From NCBI RefSeq assembly GCF_036320965.1, contig NC_092276.1, forward strand, positions 7,355,282-7,419,281: DNA of 64,000 bases. The letters run 5' to 3'. Shown piece after piece: positions 1 through 11,485 of the stretch. Origin of the DNA: Panulirus ornatus (Eukaryota > Arthropoda > Malacostraca > Decapoda > Palinuridae). The stretch's first letter is position 1; every line of letters starts with the position of its first letter. The translations under genes and the position numbers were made by a program. The notes beneath the pieces are model-generated. The model worked only from the letters and a program-made list of their open reading frames with translations. It was not told where the DNA came from and did no database searches.

Positions 1-152
1 AAGGAGACATCACACACCCCTGCAGCAAACCAGCATTCACTGAGAACAAATCACTTTCCTCTCTTCCTACTCGTACACATGCTTTACATCCTCTATAAAA
101 ACTTTTCACTGCTTCTAGCAACTTGCTTCCCTTACCATATACTCTTAATATA
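1..152 (-). mobile_element. RTE retrotransposon fragment, reverse transcriptase part
   Basis: Read on the minus strand this encodes the stretch between RT motifs A and B of the family that fills the window: the KLLEAVKSFY-like helix and the GCVMSP motif. It is cut by the window edge on the left and ends at about 152 in AT-rich sequence. The arginine of the usual GLRQGC motif is not preserved. It is a dead fragment. Confidence 0.8.
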
Positions 153-182
153 TACATATTTTAACTTATTATATACACATTT

Positions 183-1411
183 TAACTTTCTAAAAGGGGA
201 AATAGAAGAAAGAGTCAAGCGGGAAGGGCTCATCCTCCTCGAAGGCTCAGATTGGGGTGTCTTTAAATGTCTGTGGATGTAACCAAGATGAGAAAAAATG
301 AGAGATAGGTAATATGTTTCAGGAAAGGAACCTAGATGTTTTGGCTCTGAGTGAAATGAAGCTCAAGGATAAAGGGGAAGAGTGGTTTGGGAAAGTTTTG
401 GGAATAAAGTCAGGGGTTGGTGGAAGAACAAGAGCAAGGGAAGGAGTAGCACTACTCCTGAAACAGGAGTGATGAGAGTATGTGATAGAGTGTAAGAAAG
501 TAAACTCTAGATAGATATGGGTAAAACTGAAAGTGGATGGAGAGAGATGGGTGATTATTGTGGCATATGCACCTAGGCATAAGAAGGATCATGAGAGGCA
601 AGTGTTTTGGGAGCAGCTGAGTGAGTGTGTTAGTAGTTTTGATGCATGAGAACGGGTTATAGTGATGGGTAAATTGCATGCAAAAGTGAGTAATGTGGCA
701 GTTGAAGGAATAATTGGCATACATGGAGTGTTCAGTGTTGTAAATAGAAATGGTGAAGAGTTTGTAGGTTTGTGTGCTGAAAAAAGACTGGTGATTGGGA
801 ATACCTGGTTTAAAAACAGAGATATACATCAGCATATGTATGTAAGTAGGAGAGATGGCCAAAAAGCATTATTGGATTATGTGTTAATTGATAGGGGAAT
901 GAAAGAGAGACTTTTGGATGTTAATGTGCTGAGAGGTGCAACTGGAGGGATGCCTGATCATTATCTTGTGGAGGCGAAGGTGAAGATTTGTAGAGGTTTT
1001 CAGAAAAGAAGAGAGAGTGTTAGGGTGAAGAAAGTGGTGAGAGTAAGTGAGCTAGGGAAGGAGACTTGTGTGAGGAAGTACCAGGAGAGACTGAGTGCAG
1101 AATGGAAAGAGGTGAGAGTAAAGGATGTAAGGGGAGTGGAGGAGGAATGGGATGTATTCAAGGAAGCAGTGATGGCTTGCGCAAAAGATGCTTGTGGCAT
1201 GAGAAGCGTGGGAGGTGGGCAGATTAGAAAGGGTAGAGAGTGGTAGCATGAAAAAGTAACATTATTAATGAAAGAGAAGAGAGAGGCATTTGGACAATTT
1301 TTGCAGGGAAATAGTGCAAATGACTGGGAGATGTATAAAAGAAAGAGGCAGGAGGTAAAGAGAAGGGTGCAAGAGGTGAAAAAGAGGGCAAATGAAAGTT
1401 GGGGTGAGAGA
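183..1411 (+). mobile_element. RTE copy A: endonuclease and linker only, degenerate
   Basis: The copy starts at the family 5' UTR motif (tttaactttctaaaa) and runs through the APE-like endonuclease: an LSEMK metal-binding region near 345-362, the LLDYV-ID block near 872-893 and a DHYLVEAKV block near 957-980. The usual GDLNAKV is altered to GKLHAKV near 666. Stop codons interrupt the frame near 297, 469, 512 and 647; the longest open stretch is 662-1246. It stops abruptly at NESWGER, before the RT domain, where the 5' UTR of copy B begins. Endonuclease-bearing RTE proteins normally nick target DNA; this copy cannot encode a working one. Confidence 0.85.
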
Positions 1412-4400
1412 AGGCGACTAAAGGGGACGGGAGCGGGGGGCCAGAAACCCTCCCCTCCTTGTATTTTAACTTTCTAAAAAGGGAAACAGAAGAAGGAGTC
1501 ACGCGGGGAGTGCTCATCCTCCTCGAAGGCTCAGACTGGGGTGTCTAAATGTGTGTGGATGTAACCAAGATGTGAAAAAAGGAGAGATAGGTAGTATGTT
1601 TGAGGAAAGGAACCTGGATGTTTTGGCTCTCAGTGAAACGAAGCTCAAGGGTAAAGGGGAAGAGTGGTTTGGGAATGTCTTGGGAGTAAAGTCAGGGGTT
1701 AGTGAGAGGACAAGAGCAAGGGAAGGAGTAGCACTACTCCTGAAACAGGAGTTGTGGGAGTATGTGATGGAATGTAAGAAAGTAAATTCTCGATTAATAT
1801 GGGTAAAACTGAAAGTTGATGGAGAGAGATGGGTGATTATTGGTGCATATGCACCTGGGCATGAGAAGAAAGATCATGAGAGGCAAGTGTTTTGGGAGCA
1901 GCTAAATGAGTGTGTTAGTGGTTTTGATGCACAAGACTGGGTTATAGTGATGGGTGATTTGAATGCAAAGGTGAGTAATGTGGCAGTTGAGGGAATAATT
2001 GGTATACATGGGGTGTTCAGTGTTGTAAATGGAAATGGTGAAGATCTTGTAGATTTATGTGCTGAAAAAGGACTGGTGATTGGGAATACCTGGTTTAAAA
2101 AGCGAGATATACATAAGTATACGTATGTAAGTAGGAGAGATGGCCAGAGAGCGTTATTGGATTACGTGTTAATTGACAGGCGCGCGAAAGAGAGACTTTT
2201 GGATGTTAATGTGCTGAGAGGTGCAACTGGAGGGATGTATGATCATTGTCTTGTGGAGGCTAAGGTGAAGATTCGTAAGGGTTTTCAGAAAAGAGGAGTG
2301 AATGTTGGGGTGAAGAGGGTGGTGAGAGTGAGTGAGCTTGGGAAGGAGACTTGTGTGAGGAAGTACCAGGAGAGACTGAGTACAGAATGGAAAAAGGTGA
2401 GAACAATGGAAGTAAGGGAAGTGGGGGAGGAATGGGATGTATTTAGGGAATCAGTGATGGATTGCGCAAAAGATGCTTGTGGCATGAGAAGAGTGGGAGG
2501 TGGGTTGATTAGAAAGGGTAGTGAGTGGTGGGATGAAGAAGTAAGATTATTAGTGAAAGAGAAGAGAGAGGCATTTGGACGATTTTTGCAGGGAAAAAAT
2601 GCAATTGAGTGGGAGATGTATAAAAGAAAGAGACAGGAGGTCAAGAGAAAGGTGCAAGAGGTGAAAAAGAGGGCAAATGAGAGTTGGGGTGAGAGAGTAT
2701 CATTAAATTTTAGGGAGAATAAAAAGATTTTCTGGAAGGAGGTAAATAAAGTGCGTAAGACACGGGAGCAAATGGGAACTTCAGTGAAGGGTGCAAATGG
2801 GGAGGTTATAACAAGTAGTGGTGATGTGAGAAAGAGATGGAGTGAGTATTTTGAAGGTTTGTTGAATGTGTTTGATGATAGAGTGGCAGATATAGGGTGT
2901 TTTGGTCGAGGTGGTGTGCAAAGTGAGAGGGTTGGGGAAAATGATTTGGTAAACAGAGAAGAGGTAGTAAAAGCTTCATGGAAGATGAAAGCTGGCAAGG
3001 CAGTAGGTTTGGATGGTATTGCAGTGGAATTTATTAAAAAAGGGGGTGACTGTATTGTTGACTGGTTGGTGAGGTTATTTAATGTATGTATGACTCATGG
3101 TGAGGTGCCTGAGGATTGGCGAAATGCGTGCATAGTGCCATTGTACAAAGGCAAAGGGGATAAGAGTGAGTGCTCAAATTTCAGAGGTATAAGTTTGTTG
3201 AGTATTCCTGGTAAATTATATGGGAGGGTATTGATTGAGAGGGTGAAGGCATGTACAGAGCATCAGATTGGGGAAGAGCAGTGTGGTTTCAGACGTGGTA
3301 GAGGATGTGTGGATCAGGTGTTTGCTTTGAAGAATGTATGTGAGAAATACTTAGAAAAGCAAATGGATTTGTATGTAGCATTTATGGATCTGGAGAAGGC
3401 ATATGATAGAGTTGATAGAGATGCTCTGTGGAAGGTATTAAGAATATATGGTGTGGGAGGAAAGTTGTTAGAAGCAGTGAAAAGTTTTTATCGAGGATGT
3501 AAGGCATGTGTACATGTAGGAAGAGAGGAAAGTGATTGGTTCTCAGTGAATGTAGGTTTGTGGCAGGGGTGTGTGATGTCTCCATGGTTGTTTAATTTGT
3601 TTATGGATGGGGTTGTTAGGGAGGTGAATGCAAGAGTTTTGGAAAGAGGGGCAAGTATGAAGTCTGTTGGGGATGAGAGAGCTTGGGAAGTGAGTCAGTT
3701 GTTGTTCGCTGATGATACAGTGCTGGTGGCTGATTCATGTGAGAAACTGCAGAAGCTGGTGACAGAGTTTGGTAAAGTGTGTGAAAGAAGAAAGTTAAGA
3801 GTAAATGTGAATAAGAGCAAGGTTATTAGGTACAGTAGGGTTGAGGGTCAAGTCAATTGGGAGGTAAGTTTGAATGGAGAAAAACTAGAGGAAGTAAAGT
3901 GTTTTAGATATCTGGGAGTGGATCTGGCAGTGGATGGAACCATGGCAGCGGAAGTGGATCATAGGGAAGGGGGAGGGGGCGAAAATTCTGGGAGCCTTGA
4001 AGAATGTGTGGAAGTCGAGAACATTATCTCGGAAAGCAAAAATGGGTATGTTTGAAGGAATAGTGGTTCCAACAATGTTGTATGGTTGCGAGGCGTGGGC
4101 TATGGATAGAGTTGTGCGCAGGAGGATGGATGTGCTGGAAATGAGATGTTTGAGGACAATGTATGGTGTGAGGTGGTTTGATCGAGTAAGTAACGTAAGG
4201 GTAAGAGAGATGTGTGGAAATAAAAAGAGCGTGGTTGAGAGAGCAGAAGAGGATGTTTTGAAATGGTTTGGGCACATGGAGAGAATGAGTGAGGAAAGAT
4301 TGACCAAGAGGATATATGTGTCGGAGGTGGAGGGAACGAGGAGAAGTGGGAGACCAAATTGGAGGTGGAAAGATGGAGTGAAAAAGATTTTGTGTGATCG

Positions 4401-4663
4401 GGGCCTGAACATGCAGGAGGGTGAAAGGCGGGCAAGGAATAGAGTGAATTGGATCGATGTGGTATACCGGGGTTGACGTGCTGTCAGTGGATTGAATCAG
4501 GGCATGTGAAGCGTCTCGGGTGAACCATGGAAAGCTGTGTAGGTATGTATATATGCGTGTGTGGACGTATGTATAAACATGTGTATGGGGGTGGGTTGGG
4601 CCATTTCTTTCGTCTGTTTCCTTGCGCTACCTCGCAAACGTGGGAGACAGCGACAAAGCAAAA

Positions 4664-4671
<8 letters not shown>
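1412..4671 (+). mobile_element. RTE copy B: near full-length element
   Basis: This is the most complete RTE in the window. It has a 5' UTR from about 1412, a reading frame from about 1500 to 4476, and a short 3' UTR (4477-4660) ending in A(13) and then (TA)n. The tail carries the family block with gctacctcgcaaacg followed by gggagacagcgacaaag. The 3' UTR is the short form: about 300 bases between the ggaaagctgtgt and aggtatgtatat blocks, present in other copies, are missing. The coding part has one clear frameshift near 3965. RTE elements insert by target-primed reverse transcription. Confidence 0.9.
1551..4476 (+). pseudogene. RTE endonuclease-reverse transcriptase ORF of copy B, one frameshift
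   Basis: The frame is open upstream to a stop near 1470. A family-like block LNVCGCNQD lies at 1545-1571 and the first ATG in frame is at 1596, so the true start is uncertain; another copy has ATG at the position equivalent to about 1507. Domains in order: APE endonuclease (about residues 1-230, with LSETKLKG, GDLNAKV, LLDYVLID), a basic linker, RT (about 480-760, with FMDLEKAYD as motif A, GLWQGCVMSP as motif B and FADD at residues 719-722 as motif C), then the RTE C-terminal region. Near 3965 an extra base in a G-rich run shifts the frame; the C-terminus continues to 4476 in the next frame. Motif B has Trp where sister copies have Arg (GLRQGC), which probably harms activity. Alternative: a young copy disabled by only two or so lesions. 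Confidence 0.85.

Positions 4672-4711
<40 letters not shown>
4672..4711 (+). repeat. (TA)n microsatellite tail of RTE copy B
   Basis: Twenty TA units directly follow A(13) at the end of copy B. Copy C begins at the next base with no spacer, so the tail is both the 3' end of one element and the 5' boundary of the next. Confidence 0.95.
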
Positions 4712-4715
<4 letters not shown>

Positions 4716-5905
4716 CGCTGGTGGCTGATTCATGTGAGAAACTGCAGAAGCTGGTGACTGAGTTTGGTAAAGTGTGTGAAAGAAGAAAGTTAAGAGTAAA
4801 TGTGAATAAGAGCAAGGTTATTAGGTACAGTAGGGTTGAGGGTCAAGTCAACTGGGAGGTAAGTTTGAATGGAGAAAAGCTGGAGGAAGTGAAGTGTTTT
4901 ATATACCTGGGAGTGGATCTGGCAGCGGATGGAACCATGGAAGCGGAAGTGAATCATAGGGTGGGGGAGGGGGCGAAAATTCTGGGAGCCTTGAAGAATG
5001 TTTGGAAGTCGAGAACATTATCTCGGAAAGCAAAAATGGGTATGTTTGAAGGAATAGTGGTTCCAGCAATGTTGTATGGTTGTGAGGCGTGGGCTATGGA
5101 TAGAGTTGTGTGCAGGAGGGTGGATGTGCTGGAAATGAGATGTTTGAGTACAGTGTGGTGTGAGGTGGTTTGATCGAGTAAGTAATGTAAGGGTAAGAGA
5201 GATGTGTGGAAATAAAAAGAGCGTGGTTGAGAGAGCAGAAGAGGGTGTTTTGAAATGGTTTGGGCACATGGAGAGAATGAGTGAGGAAAGATTGACCAAG
5301 AGGATATATGTGTTGGAGGTGGAGGGAACGAGGAGAAGTGGGAGACCAAATTGGAGGTGGAAAGATGGAGTGAAAAAGATTTTGTGTGATCGGGGCCTGA
5401 ACATGCAGGAGGGTGAAAGGCGGGCAAGGAATAGAGTGAATTGGATCGATGTGGTATACCGGGGTTGACGTGCTGTCAGTGGATTGAATCAGGGCATGTG
5501 AAGCATCTGGGGTAAACAATGGAAAGTTGTGTGGGGCCTGGATGTGGAAAGGGAGCTGTGGTTTCGGGCATTATTGCATGACAGCTAGAGACTGAGTGTG
5601 AATGAATGGGGCCTTTGTTGTCTTTTCCTACTGCTACCTCGCACACATAAGGGGGAGGGGGATGGTATTCCATATGTGGCGAGGTGGCGATGGGAATGAA
5701 TAAAGGCAGACTGTGTTAATTGTGTGCATCAGTAAATATGTATGTGTCTATGTGTGTATATATATGTGTACATTGAGATGTACAGGTATGTATATTTGCA
5801 TGTGTGGACGTGTATGTATATACAATGTGTATGGGGGTGGGTTGGGCCATCTCTTTCGTCTGTTTCCTTGCGCTGCCTTGCAAATGCAGGAGACAGCGAC
5901 AAAGC

Positions 5906-5921
<16 letters not shown>
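4712..5921 (+). mobile_element. RTE copy C: 5'-truncated, C-terminal part with long 3' UTR
   Basis: Copy C begins inside RT motif C. FADDTA has been lost in a short deletion, leaving LFA fused to LVADSCEKLQ. Coding continues to the TGA at 5466, with one frameshift near 5150 (open parts 4712-5173 and 5160-5468). The 3' UTR is the long form (5469-5905) and ends in A(17). It contains the block gaataaaggcagac (5695-5712) that is missing from short-form copies. The copy cannot encode polymerase. Confidence 0.85.

Positions 5922-5970
<49 letters not shown>
5922..5970 (+). repeat. (TA)n microsatellite tail of RTE copy C
   Basis: About 24 TA units after the poly-A of copy C. Copy D starts immediately afterwards at an ATAAGAGTGAG sequence whose first bases could pair with TA ends. 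Confidence 0.95.
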
Positions 5971-5972
<2 letters not shown>

Positions 5973-7283
5973 AGTGAGTGCTCAAATTACAGAGGTATAA
6001 GTTTGTTGAGTATTCCTGGTAAATTATATGGGAGGGTATTGATTGAGAGGGTGAAGGCATGTACAGAGCATCAGATTGGGGAAGAGCAGTGTGGTTTCAG
6101 AAGTGGTAGAGGATGTGTGGATCAGGTGTTTGCTTTGAAGAATGTATGTGAGAAATACTTAGAAAAGCAAATGGATTTGTATGTAGCATTTATGGATCTG
6201 GAGAAGGCATATGATAGAGTTGATAGAGATGCTCTGTGGAAGGTATTAAGAATATATGGTGTGGGAGGAAAGTTGTTAGAAGCAGTGAAAAGTTTTTATC
6301 GAGGATGTAAGGCATGTGTACATGTAGGAAGAGAGGAAAGTGATTGGTTCTCAGTGAATGTAGGTTTGCGGCAGGGGTGTGTGATGTCTCCATGGTTGTT
6401 TAATATGTTTATGGATGGGGTTGTTAGGGAGGTAAATGCAAGAGTTTTGGAAAGAGGGGCAAGTATGAAGTCTGTTGGGGATGAGAGAGCTTGGGAAGTG
6501 AGTCAGTTGTTGTTCGCTGATGATACAGCGCTGGTGGCTGATTCATGTGAGAAACTGCAGAAGCTGGTGACTGAGTTTGGTAAAGTGTGTGGAAGAAGAA
6601 AGTTAAGAGTAAATGTGAATAAGAGCAAGGTTATTAGGTACAGTAGGGTTGAGGGTCAAGTCAATTGGGAGGTGAGTTTGAATGGAGAAAAACTGGAGGA
6701 AGTGAAGTGTTTTAGATATCTGGGAGTGGATCTGGCAGCGGATGGAACCATGGAAGCGGAAGTGGATCATAGGGTGGGGGAGGGGGCGAAAATTCTGGGG
6801 GCCTTGAAGAATGTGTGGAAGTCGAGAACATTATCTCGGAAAGCAAAAATGGGTATGTTTGAAGGAATAGTGGTTCCAACAATGTTGTATGGTTGCGAGG
6901 CGTGGGCTATGGATAGAGTTGTGCGCAGGAGGATGGATGTGCTGGAAATGAGATGTTTGAGGACAATGTGTGGTGTGAGGTGGTTTGATCGAGTGAGTAA
7001 CGTAAGGGTAAGAGAGATGTGTGGAAATAAAAAGAGCGTGGTTGAGAGAGCAGAAGAGGGTGTTTTGGAGTGGTTTGGGCACATAGAGAGAATGAGTGAG
7101 GAAAGATTGACCAAGAGGATATATGTGTCGGAGGTGGAGGGAACGAGGAGAAGAGGGAGACCAAATTGGAGGTGGAAAGATGGAGTGAAAAAGATTTTGT
7201 GTGATCGGGGCCTGAACATGCAGGAGGGTGAAAGGAGGGCAAGGAATAGAGTGAAATGGAGCGATGTGGTATACTGGGGTTGA
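5971..7283 (+). CDS. Partial RTE reverse transcriptase with C-terminal domain, open frame (copy D)
   Basis: The uninterrupted frame holds RT motif A (FMDLEKAYD), motif B with the expected Arg (GLRQGCVMSP), motif C (LLFADDTALVAD, near 6510-6545), and the RTE C-terminal block with CEAW, WFDRVSN, VLEWFGH and RPNWRWKDG, ending VVYWG. The open frame also runs back to 5742 through the (TA)n tract as a Tyr-Ile repeat. That extension is a chance fusion with the tail of copy C, not a gene start. There is no promoter or start codon at the truncation, so translation is unlikely. Confidence 0.75.
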
Positions 7284-7477
7284 CGTGCTGTCAGTGGATT
7301 GAATCAAGGCATGTGAAGCGTCTGGGGTAAACCATGGAAAGCTGTGTAGGTATGTATATTTGCGTGTGTGACGTATGTATATACATGTGTATGGGGGGGT
7401 TGGGCCATTTCTTTCGTCTGTTTCCTTGCGCTACCTCGCAAACGCGGGAGACAGCGACAAAGTATAATAAAAAAAAA

Positions 7478-7481
<4 letters not shown>
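5971..7481 (+). mobile_element. RTE copy D: 5'-truncated, intact RT and C-terminus
   Basis: The copy begins at KSECSNYRG, between the RT fingers and motif A, and runs without interruption to the stop at 7283. A short-form 3' UTR, an A-rich tail and (TA)n follow. It lacks the whole endonuclease and the N-terminal half of RT, so it is non-autonomous. It looks young: it differs little from the copy at 40574-42598. Confidence 0.9.

Positions 7482-7555
<74 letters not shown>
7482..7555. repeat. (TA)n between two convergent RTE tails
   Basis: About 37 TA units lie between the poly-A of copy D on the plus strand and the tail of copy E on the minus strand. Either element could have supplied it. Confidence 0.95.
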
Positions 7556-7559
<4 letters not shown>

Positions 7560-9548
7560 TTATTTTGCTTTGTTGCTGTCTCCCACATTAGCGAGGTATA
7601 TATTTTATTTTTTTCGTTATTACTATTATGCTTAATCACTGTCTCCCGTGTCAGTGAGGTAGCGCAAGGAAACAGATGAGAAATGGTCCAACCCACCCAC
7701 AAATACATATATATCCATAAACATCCATACATGCACATACACATACATATACATTTCAACATATGTATACATATACACATGTACATACTCATACTTGCTG
7801 CCTTCATCCATTCCCTTTGCCACACCACAAATGAAATAGCATCCCCCCTCCAGTGAGGTTGTGCCAGGAACAGACAAAAAGGCCACCTTCGTTCACACTC
7901 AGTCTCTAGCTGTCATGTGTAATGCACCGAAACCACAGCTCCTTTTCCATATCCAGGCCCCACAGACCTTCCCATGGTTTACCCCAGACACTTCACATGC
8001 CATGGTTCAACCCATTGACAGCACCTCGATCCTGGTATACCACACTGTTCCAGTTCACTCTATTTCTTGCACGCCTTTCACCCTCCTGTATGTTCAGGCC
8101 CCAATTGCCCAAAATCTTTTTCACTTCATCCTTCCACCTCCAATTTGGTTTCCCGCTTTTCCTTGTTCCCTCTACCTCTGACACATGTATCCTGTTTGTC
8201 AATCTTTCCTCAATCATTCTCCCCATGTCTCCAAACCATTTCAATACACCCTCTTCTGCTCTGTCAACCACACTCTTTTTATTACCAAACACCTCTCTTA
8301 CCCTTTCATTACTTACTCAATCAAACCACCTCAAACCACATTCCTCAAACATTTCATTTCCAACACATCCACCCTCCTCTGCACAACCCTATCTATAGCC
8401 CATGCCTCGCAACCATATAACATTGATGGAACCATACCCATTTTTGCTCTCCAAGATAACGAACCACCATTCCTTCAAACATACCCATTTTTGCTCTCCA
8501 AGATAACGAACCACCATTCCTTCAAACATACCCATTTTTGCTCTCCAAGATAACGTTCTCGCCTTGCACACATTCTTCAACGCTCCCAGAACCTTCGCTT
8601 TCCCCTCCACCCTGTAACTCACTTCCGTTTCCATGGTTCCATCCACTGCTAAGTCCACTCTTAGATATCTAAAACACTTCACTTCCTCCAGTTTTTCTCC
8701 ATTCAAACTTACCTCCCTATTAACTTGTCCCTCAACCCTACTGAATCTAATAACCTTGCTCTTATCCACATTTACTCTCTACTTTCTTCTTTCACACACT
8801 TTACCAAACTCGTTCACGAACTTATGCAGTTTCTCATCCGAATCAGTCACCAGCGCTGTAGCATCACCGAACAACAGCTGACTCACTTCCCAAGCCCATG
8901 CCTCGCAACCATATAACATTGTTGGAACCATTATTCCTTCAAACATACCCAATTTTGCTCTCCGAGATACCTTTCTCACCTTCCACACATTCTTCAATGC
9001 TCCCAGAATCCCCAACCCCACCCTATGACTCACTTCCACTTCCATGGTTCCATCTGCTGCTAAGTCCACTTCCAGATATCAAAAACATTTCACTTCCTCC
9101 AGTTTTTCTCCATTCAAATTCACCTTCCAATTAACTTGTCCCTCAACCCTACTGAACCTAATAACCTTGCTCTTATTCACATTTACTCTCAACTTTCTCC
9201 TTTCTCACACTTTACCAAACTCAGTCACCAACCTCTGCAGTTTCTCACCCGAATCAGCCACCAACGCTGTATCATCAGCAAACAACATCTGACTCACTTC
9301 CCAAGCCCTCTCATCCACAACAGACTGCATGCTTACCTCTCCAAAACTCTTGCATTCACCTCCCTAACCACCCCATCCATAAACAAATCAAGCAACCATG
9401 GGAACATCACACACCCCTGCCACAAACCGACACTCACTGGCAACCAATCACTCTCCTCTTCTTCTACTTGTATACATGCCTTACATCCTTGGTAAAAACT
9501 TTTCACTGCTTCTAGGAACTTACCTTCCACACCATATACCCTTAAAAC
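7556..9548 (-). mobile_element. RTE copy E: degenerate, with an internal duplication
   Basis: On the minus strand the copy covers RT from about motif A (9540) to the 3' UTR and tail (about 7990 down to 7560). Frames are broken; the open pieces are 9333-9530, 8779-9069, 8389-8769 and 7993-8292. The part from FADD to CEAW is present twice, at about 8889-9300 and 8395-8888, joined where CEAW runs into WEVSQLLF. Copy E also contains a 47-bp triplet repeat. At 9548 it abuts the plus-strand copy F. Confidence 0.85.
8434..8554. repeat. 47-bp tandem repeat, 2.6 units, inside RTE copy E
   Basis: The block beginning ataccca and containing tttttgctctccaagataa recurs at 8434, 8481 and 8528 with a constant 47-base period and almost no change. 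It is a local replication-slippage product within the C-terminal coding part. It adds two extra copies of a KMGMFEG-like peptide region and shifts the frame. Confidence 0.9.
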
Positions 9549-10628
9549 TTTGTAGAGGTTTCCAAAAAAGAAGAGAGTGGTAAGAGTAAGTCAGCTTAGA
9601 AAGGAGACTTGTGTGAGGAAGTACCAGGAGAGATTGAGTGCAGAATGGCAAAAGGTACGAGCAAATGACTTGGGAGAAGTGGGGAAGCAGTAATGGCTTG
9701 CACAAAAGATGCACATGGTATGAGAAAGGTGGGAGGTGGGCAGATTAGAAAGGTTAGTTAATGGTGGAATAAAGAAGTAAGGTTGTTAGTGAAAAAGAGA
9801 GAGGCATTTGAACATGTTGTGCAGGGAAGTAGTGCAAAGGAATGGGAGATGTATAAAATAAAGCAGCAGGAGGTCAAGAGGTGAAAAAGAGGGCAATGAG
9901 AGTTGGGGTGAGAGAGTATCATTGAATTTTAGGGAGATTAAAGAGATGTTTTGGAAGGAGGTAAATAAAGTGCGTAAGACAAGAGAACAACTAGGAACAT
10001 CTGTGAAGGAGGTAATGGGGAGGTAATGACAAGTGGTGATGAAGTGAGAAGATGGAGTAAGTATTTTGAAGGTTTGTTGAATGTGTTTTACGATAGAGTG
10101 GCAGATATAGGGTGTTTTGGTTTGAGTGGTGCCAAGTGAGAGGGTCAGGGAAAATGGTTTGGCAAAGAGATATGAGGTAGTGAAAGCTTTGTAGATGAAA
10201 GTCAGCAAAGTGGCAAGTTTGGATGGTACTGTAGTAGAATTCATTAAAAAAGGGGGTGACCGTGTTGCTGACTGGTTAGTGAGGATATTCAATGTATATA
10301 TGGATCATGATGAAGTGCCTCAGGATTGGCAGAATGCATGCATAGTGCCATTGTACAAAGGCAAAGGGGACAAAGGTGAGTGTTCAAATTACAAAGGCAT
10401 AATTTTTTTTTAGTATTCCTAGGAAATTGTATGGGGGAGTATTGATTGAGAGGGTAAAGTCATGTACAGAGTATCAGACTGGGGAAGAGCAGTGTGGTTT
10501 CAGAAGTGGTAGAGGATGTGTGGATCAGGGGTCTGCTTCGAAGAATGTATGTGAGAAATACTTTGAAAAACAGATGGATTTGTGTGTAGCATTCATGGAT
10601 CTGGAGAAGGCATATTATTGGGTTCACA
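9549..10628 (+). mobile_element. RTE copy F: endonuclease end to RT motif A, degenerate
   Basis: The copy starts at the RGFQKR region of the endonuclease and runs through the linker into RT, ending just after motif A (FMDLEKAYY, with the following Asp lost). Several frameshifts are present; open stretches are 10195-10413 and 10427-10648. It ends at a 12-base TA tract (10629-10640), after which an overlapping part of RT starts again as copy G. Confidence 0.8.
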
Positions 10629-10640
10629 TATATATATATC

Positions 10641-11485
10641 AAAGCTGAGAAGGCGGCGGGTTTGGATGGTATTGTAGTGGAAATTATTAAAATAGGTGGT
10701 GATTGTGTTGTTGAGTGGTTGGTAAGGATATACAATGTATGTATGGATAATGGTGAAGTGCCTGAGGATTGGCAGAATGCATGCATAGTGCCATGATATA
10801 AAGGCAAAGGGGATAAAGGTGAGTGTTCAAATCATAGAGGCATAAGTTTGTTAAATATTTCTTGGAAATTATATGGGAGGGTATTGATTGAGAGGGTAAA
10901 GGCATGAATGGAGCATCAGATTGGGGAAGAGCAGTGTGGTTTCAGAAGTGGTAGAGGATGTGTGGATCAGGTGTTTGCTTTGAGGAATGTATGCGAGAAA
11001 TACTTATAAAATCAGTTGGAATACTGAGAAAAACATGGATTTGTATGTAGCATTTATGGATCTAGAGAAGGCATAAGATAGGGTTGTTAGAGATGCTTTG
11101 TGGAAGGTTTTAAGGGTATATGGTGTGGGAGGCAAGTTGTTAGCAGTGAAAAGTTTTTACCAAGGATGTATGGGATATGTGCGAGTAGGAAGAGAGGAAA
11201 GTGATTGGTTCCCAGTGAATGTTGGTTTGCGGCAGGGGTGCATGATGTCTCCATGGTTGTTTAATTTGTTTATGGATGGAAGAGTTTTGGAGAAAGGAGT
11301 AAGTATGCAGTCTGTTCTAAATGAGAGGGTTGGCTGATTCCAGTGAGAAACTTCAGAAGTTGGTGAATAAGTTTAGAAAAGTGTGAAAGGAGAAACTTGA
11401 GAGTAAATGTGAATAAAAGCAAGGTATTTATGTTCAGTAGGGGTGAGGAACAAGTTAATCACAATGCAAGTTTGAATGGAGAACA
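10641..11485 (+). mobile_element. RTE copy G: RT core, truncated at both ends
   Basis: The copy starts at the KAAGLDGIVVE block before motif A and ends near VSLNGE, after the position of motif C. It holds QCGFRSGRGCVDQ and GLRQGCMMSP, but the FADD motif is deleted (near 11330). Stops occur at about 10796 and 10904. The 3' end stops in unique sequence with no poly-A, so the end was lost by deletion rather than by normal insertion. Confidence 0.8.

Noticed and set aside
2285..2998. Long minus-strand open frame rich in Ser, Leu, Pro and Phe, opposite RTE copy B (similar frames opposite every copy)
   Set aside because: It is the complement of a purine-rich RTE coding strand, recurs wherever the RTE does, and has no domain of its own.
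5742..5973. In-frame N-terminal extension of the copy D reading frame through a Tyr-Ile repeat
   Set aside because: The repeat is translated (TA)n microsatellite from the tail of copy C; the fusion is accidental and has no upstream coding evidence.
4672..7555. CRISPR-like or satellite array interpretation of the regularly spaced repeats
   Set aside because: The repeated units are kilobase-scale RTE copies with poly-A and (TA)n tails; there are no short direct repeats with unique spacers.
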